DNA of 64,000 nt. Source: Phragmites australis. Lineage: Eukaryota; Streptophyta; Magnoliopsida; Poales; Poaceae. The notes beneath the pieces are model-generated. The model did no database searches and was not told the origin of the DNA. It saw only the letters and a list, made by a program, of their open reading frames with translations. The DNA lies in the NCBI RefSeq assembly GCF_958298935.1, contig NC_084922.1:14634501-14698500 (forward strand), read 5' to 3'. A program made the translations under genes and the position numbers. Positions 56,998 through 64,000 of the stretch are shown piece by piece. Positions within the stretch are counted from its first letter, which is position 1; the number at the start of each line of letters is the position of its first letter.

Positions 56998-59900
56998 TAG
57001 GCCTGAAAATGGTTCGGATATTTTTCGCTCCAGATCTGAAAAATAGATATGGATTGTCTTATCCGGATACGGATACGGATATTTTCGGATCGGATATAGA
57101 TACGTATATTTCTTATTCTAATAAGGATATGGAAACAAAAGCGCTTTTTGAGACGAATACGGATACGAAAACAGATAATATTCGGATAATATTGTTGAAG
57201 ATTAGTTCTCGATAATATGTCCGTAAAATAACTAGGTACCTTCAAGTGCAGGGATTATTCACGACACGTGACACACAATGTATACAAGTTAGGGCCTCCG
57301 ATTGGAGTAATACCCTACGTCCTGTGTGAAAGGACAATGATGTCGCCTAGAGGGGGGTGAATAGGCGTTTTACAAAAATTCGTCCCCTTTTACAGTTGGT
57401 CTAAACTTGCAGCGGAATATAAACTAACGGGTTTTTCACAAGTGAGAAACCTAAATATGCTAGGCTCAACTAGTGCACAATCACCCTAAATAAGTGTGAA
57501 AATTACAATCCTAAGGTGACAAAAATTATTCAATTCTAGCAAGAGATGCAATAAAACTTAAATTGAAAAAGGCTAAAACACTGTTCATATACCTGAAATT
57601 ACTGTTTATCCGGAGTATCCGGTGTAGTCCGGATACTCTAGTGTGTACAGGTCTGGAAACTCCGGTAAAGTCCGAATTCTTCGGTTTCTGTACAGAACAG
57701 AGCTCGAAACTGAATAAAAAGGATGGGTAGAGAGTTCTAGCTCAAACCAAGTGATGTCGTGTGTTCCTGGAGATGATTCCAAGTAGATCCATGGAGAACC
57801 TACACTCAAATACACATAAACAAGTAGATCGAGCAATATGCACAAAGATTTGAGCAAGAATTCAAAAATAGAGGAACAAAGAGGAGACACAAAATTTGTT
57901 TCCCGAAGTTCGGATTCACCACCGTAAATCCTACGTCTCCGTTGAGGAAGCTCCAACGAGCCGGGTCTCTTTCAACCGCTTTCCTCGATCCACAAGCTTT
58001 ATCTCTTCTCTTTCGGAGGCGAGATCGACCTTCACAAACTTTCCCGTAGCTCACCACACGTGCGGGAGCTCACCGGCGACACCTAGCCGGCTAGGAGGCT
58101 TCACCTCCAAGAGTAACAAACGCTTCGAGAACTTCTTGTCAAAAACTCAAGTGCTCAAGATTGGATTTGGCTCACTTGCACTGAATCTTCCAATCTCTCA
58201 ACCCAACTAATTTTTCTTCTCAAATCACACACTAGAATGGAGTGGGAGGGAGTCCTTTTGGCTCTAAAAAGTGTTTCTTTCGTGCCCTTGCAGCAGCCCC
58301 AAAGGAGGGGGTGAGTGGGGTATAAATAGCCCACTTCAAACAACTAGCCATTACTGTTCTGACACACATACACCGGAGTATCCGGTGAACACCGGAGTAT
58401 CCGGTCCTAATTCCAAAAACGACGTCAAAACGGTCACAGAACGTGTCAGAACTAGCCGTTACGCTCTTTTCTGGACTTTTACCGGAGTATCCGGCCTACA
58501 CCGGAGTCCCCGGTCGGCACTTAACACAGAAAACAGCCCCAAAGACTTCCCGGAGTCTCCAGCCACTCCAGGTACCAGAGTATCCGGACTTCACCGGAGT
58601 CTCCGGCCTTTCCAGGTACTGGAGAATCCGGCCTACACTGGAGTCTCCGGCCACAGCACAGCTGACCTCCGAAAAACGGCGATAACTTTTGATCCCGGAG
58701 TCCGATTTCGACGATTTTGGACTCTATGGAAAGCTTATTCAGAGGGCTACACATCCCAACTGAATTTATGACCTAAAACATATATGATCAAATTAGGAAC
58801 ACTCCAAAACCCATTTTGGACACTTCCGCACTTTCCGCTCCGGACTCTTAACAACAAACTCTCACTTTGGGTTTGGTTGGGAACTCTTGAGCACTGAGAC
58901 GTGACAATTAGCTCACGTTGCATCCCTCTTAATAGTGTGGCATACCTAGACTCAATTTCAAAGATAAAACACATTTGAACCAATTTGAGCCTTTTGAATA
59001 CTTTCAAGTACCGCTTCTTTCTTTCAAACCTTGAGGGTTGCCAACTTCCATATATTCTTCACTTGATTCTTCATATGATTGATGTGAATCATCCATAGCT
59101 TCCCATGACCTTGCACGGTCCATCGGTGCAAAGCCTTCACTCGCTCTTCACCACCGTCTTGGTCCTTCGGCGCCAAGCCATTTGCTTGCCCTTCACCACG
59201 GATGGTCCATCGCAGTCGAGTCTTGCTTGCCCTTCACCGTCTTGCTATAGAAAACCACTTTGAATTCAACATCTTCAAGGAATTCATTTTATCAAATATG
59301 GAGTCCACTCTTGTTCTTCACTCTTGGCATATATGATTTCAATTCAACTTATGCCTTCTTATGCATCCTAACCCCAACTCACTCTCAAGCATAAAGCACA
59401 TGGGTTAGTCCATAAAACCTAAATGACAGCATTTATACCTTAAGTTACTTGATCTCCACAAGTAACTTGTTAGACTTCATGCATATTGTCAATCTTCATA
59501 TAGAACCTAACCCCACTCATTCTTAAACACATAGCACACGGGTTAGTCCATAAAACTCTATTAAAAGTCATACCTTTAGTTACTTGATCTCCACAAGTAA
59601 CTTAGCCTTCAAGCTTATTACTAATCTTATTGAGCTTCTTCTTCTTCTTATGAGCATCACTAAACTCTCAATGACTTTTGATGCAATTCTTTGAACTCAT
59701 GGCATTTCTTAAAGAATCCATGCTTCATCATTTATGCATCTTCTATGGAATAACCTAATAGCAATTCTCAATATGATTGTTAGTCCATAGGCATTATCAT
59801 CACTTACCCGAGCATCACCTAGAGCTCATTCATCTCGATGCATTTTCAATCTCCCCATTTACCTAGAGCTCATGCATATCTCTCATCCATGCATCACCTA

Positions 59901-60862
59901 TGGAACAACCTACTAACAAACTCAACACCATTGTTAGTCCATAGGTATTATCATTAATTACCAAAACCACACATAGGGGCTAGATGCACTTTCACTGTGG
60001 GGGTGTTGTTGCCGTATATTGATGATCTCGAGTACAAACAATGTGGCTAAGACTATTACAAGGAGTTAATCGGATCTAATCTAACCTAGAGCTAAAGATA
60101 TCGATTAGCTCCTCTGCTAGGGTCTTGATGCTTGCCTCTCTCTTTTCGTCATCTTTTCTGTTGTCCACTTCCTCTCCCAGCCTTTTCACCTTATATAGGG
60201 GTGAGATACCAACTACTATCCAGCCGTAGTCGATAGTGTGTTGTCTTCCTTGATGTCCAAGTAGATAGATCTGTTTAGAGTACTGATCGTATCAAGTTGG
60301 GTAACCAATCTAAACCTTCCTAGTATGTACTTCCTTGATTCTGGGTGTGTCAGGTACTGCTGATTCAGTTCCGTGATATCTGGAGCTACCTAATATGTGT
60401 TATACATACCCTGTCTGTGTATGATATACTCCTTATGTGCATATACCCTATAGTTATATATTCAATAAATATCCAAATAAGGATACGTATAATATCAGAT
60501 TCACCCGACCCATTGAAGAACAAACCCATCACCATTGCCAACAGGGCAAGAGCCCACCACGGCCCTAACTACTTAGACTACATTATTATTTTTGTTGTTT
60601 TTATATGCATAATTTATTTCCCTTATGTGTGATGTTATACTACATTGTTATTTTATTATTTTTATACGCACAATTCAAGGGGTCTTAATAACTTGACAAA
60701 TATCTAGAACCGTATTTGTATTCGAATCATATTCACACAATATTTGTTTCCGTTACTATCCATATCCGCGATTTCTATATTCGTTTTTGTTTCCAATTAA
60801 AAATAAGGATAAGGATATGGAATGACCATTATCCATCCGTATTCGATCTGTTTTCATCCCTA
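56998..60862. mobile_element. hAT-like non-autonomous element containing Copia solo LTR K
   Basis: Ends TAGGCCTGAAAATGG and CATCCCTA (inverted: TAGGGATGAAAACAG), with imperfect 8 bp target duplicates GTCGCGGG (56990-56997) and GTCACGGC (60863-60870). Subterminal repeats of CGGATA/TATCCG type lie at 57012-57190 and, inverted, at 60700-60850. No transposase frame. Net length without K is about 1.2 kb, some of which (57240-57326 and 60000-60440) looks like another LTR relic. Confidence 0.65.
57327..59994 (+). mobile_element. Solo LTR K, Copia SIRE/Maximus type
   Basis: Ends TGAAAG and CTTTCA (perfect inverted 6-mer), target duplicate CTGTG at 57322-57326 and 59995-59999, net 2,668 bp. It contains GATGTCGCCTAGAGGGGGG near the start and GGGGCTAGATGCACTTTCA at the end, signatures I associate with Maximus/SIRE Copia LTRs of grasses. 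No internal genes. Many CCGGAGTATCCGG-type palindromes at 57600-58660 and two imperfect internal duplications at 59365-59955. Confidence 0.85.
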
Positions 60863-61260
60863 GTCACGGCAAACATCTCGATAACAAATTTCGCAAATCT
60901 CAAAACTATCCGAAAGAGATGTCAAACACTTGTTAAAACCTCCTTGTATTCAAAAGAAGGATTACTGTCATACACATGTACTCTAGTAGAAGTATAAATC
61001 TTCCATTTAACAAGATTTTTTTTGGTCTTTTACAGATAAAACTAATGGAGAGATGACTACAAAAAGTCCTAAAAGAGCTACCCAACGAAGAGGAAGGAGA
61101 GACTGCTTTAACATACCCAATGAGAGGTTAAGGTTAGTGACGCCCTAACTCTCAGCTGAACTTGCCAGTGTCGCAGTCCGAGATCATTGACATCCCCGAT
61201 GACAATGATTTGGAATCCCCACCGTGGGTTGCTACTCTACGACCATGGTTTTGGTGAGGG

Positions 61261-61429
61261 ATTTTCTACTAATCACCATCGTCGGAGTCGCTACCCTTGT
61301 TCCTCCCTCCGTCCATCCTCACCAGAATAACACGAGGAAGGAGAAGATGAAGCCGCGAGTGTCTTGCCGTTTTTAACGGAGAAGCCGTCAAGCGCCTCGT
61401 TCTTCTCCACCATAGTGCTATATATTTTG
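61261..61429 (-). other. Unassigned chimeric segment between elements G and I
   Basis: On minus the protease reading of element I changes abruptly after SPGGNLKAKYIAL. A different frame then reads MVEKNEALDGFSVKNGKTL and a Ser-rich stretch. I do not recognise it; it may be a fragment of another retroelement gag. Confidence 0.4.
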
Positions 61430-61562
61430 CCTTCAAATTCCCCCCAGGCGAGCTAATAAACATATTATTCTTCATCATAACCATAGGCAATCCATGCTTT
61501 GTGACATATTGAATGGTGATAAAAGAATGCGAAGCTCCAGAATCAAACAAAACATATGCAGG
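61430..61562 (-). pseudogene. Protease start of element I
   Basis: Same frame as gag, separated from it only by a TGA at 61563-61565: PAYVLFDSGASHSFI with the active-site Asp in DSGAS, then YVTKHGLPMV and ISSPGGNLKA. Cut off at about 61430. Confidence 0.8.
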
Positions 61563-62747
61563 TCAGGAGTTAACGAGGAACATACCGTACACCACATCTT
61601 GAGCATCAATAGCCTCTTCTACTGTGACATGGTTGACCTTCCCATGCACATAGTTCTGTTGTCCACAATTATTCTGGCTGGGGTTCTGACTTCCATTGCG
61701 TGACTGGGCTGGGGTTGGAGTTGTCCTTGGTGTGTTGTTGGTTCGGGCCAGATCTTGCGTCTTCTTAGGGTATTTATTCACATAGTGCCCTTCTTCTCCA
61801 CAATAGAAACATCCTTTGTTCGGGCCTGGAGTTGCTGGGCTGCTCTTGATTTGAGGTGTGGCCGGTGGGGTCGATCGGGGCGTCTGGTAGTTGGAGCGCT
61901 GAACGGAGTTTTGTGTCTGAGTCCGATACTGAACGATGGAACGAAACATGGGGCCTTGCGGAGACATCTGGGTAGCTCCACGGGATCGTGTGTTGCTTCC
62001 TTGTCCTTGGAATGACATCTTCCTCTTCTTCTCTTCCAGCTGGCGGCGCTTGTGCTCAACCATTAGGGCTTTGTTTACCAATGCTTGGAAATTGGAAAAC
62101 TCCTGGGGTAGCAAAGCATATTCTATGGCGTCATTCAGGCCTTCCAGGAAATGTTCCTGTTTCTTCTCCTCCGTGTCCACTTCATTTGGTGCGTATCTGG
62201 ATAACTGAGTAAACTTGGTCAGGTACTCCCTCACAATCATGGGTCCTTGCTTCAAACTCATGAACTCCTTCTTTTTCAGACGTACATCTCCAGAGGAAAG
62301 ATGATGGGTGCGGAAACTAGCTTTAAACTCCATCCATGTGAAAGATGCAGGGTTTTCATGTGCTACGCAGTAGACTTCCCACCAATCTAGGGCTTGACCA
62401 GTGAGTTGATGTGAGGCGTAGAGAACCATCTCCCTATCATTACACTGTGCAACGTGTAGCTTCCTATCTGTATCCTTCAGCCAATCATCTGCATCCATTG
62501 GTTCCACTGCATGACTGAAGACTAGGGGTTGAGTTCGTTTGAATTCTCCAAGCCTTGATGGTTGATGTGGTTGAGGAACATGGTTTGGTTGTTGTTGTTG
62601 CATATGCACCATTGTTTGAGCTAAAGCTTGCAAGATTTGAGTTTGCATAGCCATCTGCTGCTCCAAGGTTGATGGAGGGAGCGGGGATGGATTCTGGTTG
62701 TTGTTGTTCTCCTCTTGAGTGTTAATGCTCCTCCTTGTGTTAACCAT
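61563..62747 (-). CDS. gag of element I (394 aa)
   Basis: One open frame, MVNTRRSINTQEE.. Features: Gln/Pro-rich lead (to about residue 75), capsid core FKRTQPLVFSHAVEPMDADD, LTGQALDWWEVYC, WMEFKASFRTHHLS, LKQGPMIVREYLTKFTQLS and HFLEGLNDAIEYALLP, a basic patch (EHKRRQLEEKKRK), a Gln/Arg/Ser linker, and one zinc knuckle CFYCGEEGHYVNKY near residue 314, in which the last metal-binding Cys is Tyr. Gag forms the particle and binds RNA; the altered knuckle may weaken RNA binding. The stop TGA is directly followed in frame by protease, so gag-pol was probably one frame and this stop is a mutation. Best-preserved gag in the window. Confidence 0.85.
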   Translation of the reverse strand: MVNTRRSINTQEENNNNQNPSPLPPSTLEQQMAMQTQILQALAQTMVHMQQQQPNHVPQPHQPSRLGEFKRTQPLVFSHAVEPMDADDWLKDTDRKLHVAQCNDREMVLYASHQLTGQALDWWEVYCVAHENPASFTWMEFKASFRTHHLSSGDVRLKKKEFMSLKQGPMIVREYLTKFTQLSRYAPNEVDTEEKKQEHFLEGLNDAIEYALLPQEFSNFQALVNKALMVEHKRRQLEEKKRKMSFQGQGSNTRSRGATQMSPQGPMFRSIVQYRTQTQNSVQRSNYQTPRSTPPATPQIKSSPATPGPNKGCFYCGEEGHYVNKYPKKTQDLARTNNTPRTTPTPAQSRNGSQNPSQNNCGQQNYVHGKVNHVTVEEAIDAQDVVYGMFLVNS

Positions 62748-63018
62748 CTGGTTAGGGTTGAAGAAAAGAACAGAAGTAGATGAGCAAGTCTGGAGAAGTT
62801 TAACTAAAGGAACCCATCTATATTATATTATATAGAAATAAAGATGCGTCTGTGGACAAAGTGCCAAAGCATCCCACAGCTCGCATCAGCACTCAAGCAA
62901 AAACTCCAACTTGCACACTTAGCACCATAACAAAGCTCACACTAACATTAATATTACCCTTAACGATTACATCGATGCTAGGTTCTAATAAGGAAAAGAC
63001 TACTATGGAAAGACTACA

Positions 63019-63810
63019 CTACTGGGACTCCTCTCTAGTGTGGGACCCTGAGGGGGAGGAATCAACTGATCCATCCTCAGAGGTAGCGGGGGTGTTGAAG
63101 CAGATCCTCTTGCGCGGGGGTGAGTGGATAGACAAGTCTTCTTCGTCATCTTCAAATTCCTCTTGATTTGCATCTTGTTCATCCTCAAGGGAAGCGGAGA
63201 CGAAGGCAAGGTGCTGGTGAACTTCTCCCAACTCCCATAAAGCACAGTTGAGCTCGTCCTCCAAGGCCATGGTAAGGGCAACTTGCTCTCGTAGCTTGGG
63301 GTTTTCTCCAAAGGTGCTCTTCACGAACGGTTCGTCACTTCCCCGAGTTCTGCGGGGACAATAAGCATACGGAGAATTGTCCATCTTGTTGTTGTATTGA
63401 TCACGAACACGGGATATGGCTTGACGAGCCGCATCTCGAACTCCAGCGGTGAAGGTTGCTCTCGGGACCATTGCTGAGTGAATGCCCACCACTCTTCGAA
63501 CTTCCATACCCTCGTCTTGACTTCGTTCGTAGTCATAAATAGTGACTTCAACCTTCCATTCCACATATCCAGGGTATAGTTTCTTTACTCCCCTGTAGAC
63601 TGGCTTCCGAGTATGTCCAAGTCCAGAAAGTATCCCCCAAATAAGACGCGAAAGATGTCCAGCATGAAGACCATCACTCTCATAAACATCAGGAACGGGA
63701 TCCATATTCCGGAAGGTGGGGTCATCAATCTCCTCTTCAGTTGGCACACGTGGTAGAATAGGTGGACGTCCTCCGGTTAACTTGCGGGCAGTAAGTAGCT
63801 GGCGAACCAT
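63019..63810 (-). CDS. Extra ORF upstream of gag in element I (263 aa)
   Basis: Intact frame starting MVRQLLTARKLTGGRPP at 63810, about 150 bases inside the PBS and ending 270 bases before gag. It has DPVPDVYESDGLHAGHLSRL, VYRGVKKLYPGYVEWKVEV, VPRATFTAGVRDAARQAIS, an Arg-rich YCPRRTRG patch, a helical stretch (QVALTMALEDELNCALWELG), then an acidic end (EEFEDDEEDLS) and a basic RKRICF. No known enzymatic motif. From memory some grass long-LTR Gypsy elements carry an 'orf0' here. The function is unknown. Confidence 0.75.
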   Translation of the reverse strand: MVRQLLTARKLTGGRPPILPRVPTEEEIDDPTFRNMDPVPDVYESDGLHAGHLSRLIWGILSGLGHTRKPVYRGVKKLYPGYVEWKVEVTIYDYERSQDEGMEVRRVVGIHSAMVPRATFTAGVRDAARQAISRVRDQYNNKMDNSPYAYCPRRTRGSDEPFVKSTFGENPKLREQVALTMALEDELNCALWELGEVHQHLAFVSASLEDEQDANQEEFEDDEEDLSIHSPPRKRICFNTPATSEDGSVDSSPSGSHTREESQ

Positions 63811-63960
63811 CTAAAAAGGAAGAGATGGGATGTAAGAAATAGTCTTATGGATAGCAAGAGACAAGTTTGAGATCTATAGAAAGGCTTGGATGGGTTTAGA
63901 CGACTAGGAAATTCCTTAGGATGACCATGCTAACTAGGCTTGCGATCCTACAGTCAGTAT

Positions 63961-63973
63961 GACTCTGATACCA
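63961..63973 (-). promoter_or_regulatory. Primer-binding site of element I
   Basis: TGGTATCAGAGTC on minus, four bases from the LTR edge. Matches the initiator-Met tRNA complement. Confidence 0.85.
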
Positions 63974-63977
63974 CCTC

Positions 63978-64000
63978 TGTCACACCCGGTTTTAACGATC
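63978..64000 (-). repeat. Edge of 5' LTR of element I
   Basis: On minus the last LTR bases read GTTAAAACCGGGTGTGACA, matching the end of solo LTR H. The rest lies beyond the window. Confidence 0.85.

Larger units (their letters stand above)
51236..61260 (+). mobile_element. Ty3/Gypsy element G (D family), LTRs truncated
   Basis: A 138 bp LTR 3' end (51236-51373), PBS, gag, protease, RT, RNase H, integrase and 3' non-coding region. The LTR fragment and 3' region align with element D. The left LTR start and the right LTR are missing. A MITE and a hAT-like element are inserted. The right boundary is approximate. Confidence 0.75.
56670..61260 (+). other. 3' non-coding region of element G, interrupted
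   Basis: Without the hAT-like element (56998-60862) it is about 730 bases that align with element D 19669-20439, including GTCGGGGGCTTCA, CCACTTGGA and AAGAGGAAGGAGAGACT. There is no long frame. It has a short AC microsatellite near 56787-56798. Similarity to D ends near 61110; the polypurine tract and 3' LTR are not found. Confidence 0.6.
61430..64000 (-). mobile_element. Long-LTR Ty3/Gypsy element I (5' part), family of solo LTR H
   Basis: From the right edge on minus: LTR end (63978-64000), PBS, an extra ORF, gag, start of protease, then a break near 61430. RT, RNase H, integrase and the other LTR are absent. The gag type, Met-tRNA PBS and an LTR family of about 3.8 kb fit the Tekay/Del group of chromoviruses (inference). 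Confidence 0.8.

Noticed and set aside
58271..58771. 166-codon plus frame in LTR K
   Set aside because: Produced by the repeated CCGGAGTATCCGG motif; no coding features.
1..64000. tRNA, rRNA or satellite arrays
   Set aside because: No cloverleaf, rRNA core or centromere-type satellite was recognised by eye. A tRNAscan/Infernal run would be needed to exclude small RNAs.

Overview
This window is repeat-dominated chromosomal DNA from a flowering plant, almost certainly a grass. It shows nested Ty3/Gypsy LTR retrotransposons of the Tat and chromovirus types, long solo LTRs, a Tourist-like MITE, a hAT-like element and a Copia solo LTR. I see no bacterial, organellar or rRNA features. Almost every coding stretch is a decayed retroelement gene. 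The only good candidate for an ordinary cellular gene is the 229-codon, GC-rich frame at 8167-8856 on the minus strand.

Layout, left to right. (A) 1-5468: the 3' half of a plus-strand Tat-type Gypsy element, with an integrase tail, a long antisense gene of the 'putative gypsy type transposon' (Transposase_28) family, and a 3' LTR. 5469-11096: non-element DNA with the candidate cellular gene and AT-rich spacer. (B) 11097-19151: a minus-strand Grande-like element with its 3' LTR, an F-box/DUF295-like pseudogene, the antisense gene, a tandem-repeat array of about 97 bp units and an integrase end. (D) 19152-33926: a second minus-strand Gypsy family inserted into B's integrase. Its integrase and RNase H are separated by a 3.76 kb solo LTR (H, 21631-33213), which was itself hit twice: by a 2.1 kb solo-LTR-like element (F, 21666-23793) and by a 5.7 kb Tat element (E, 26621-32304). 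(C) 33927 to about 51235: a plus-strand Grande-like element of B's family inserted into D, with a minus-strand CRM-like chromovirus (J, 38161-45459) inserted in its RNase H. (G) about 51236-61260: a plus-strand element of D's family carrying a MITE (55863-56163) in integrase and a hAT-like element (56998-60862) in its 3' non-coding region. The hAT-like element contains a Copia solo LTR (K, 57327-59994). (I) about 61430-64000: a minus-strand long-LTR Gypsy element with gag, protease and an extra ORF upstream of gag, whose 5' LTR starts at the window edge.

The boundaries rest on TG..CA LTR ends, target-site duplications (TSDs) read by eye (GAAGG for E, TTTCT for F, CATAC for J, CTGTG for K, TCA for the MITE, an imperfect 8 bp one for the hAT-like element), primer-binding sites and alignment of related copies within the window. 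The inferred order of events is B, then D, then H and C, then E and F in H and J in C.

The most interesting content is the antisense gene. It occurs in three separate elements (A, B, C) with an intron of 60-73 bp at what looks like the same place, its own TATA box in A and B, a Transposase_28-like front and a coiled-coil rear. In B it stands head-to-head with a decayed F-box gene that kept its own TATA box. All reading frames were judged by eye. Family names come from recognised motifs and remembered families, not from searches.
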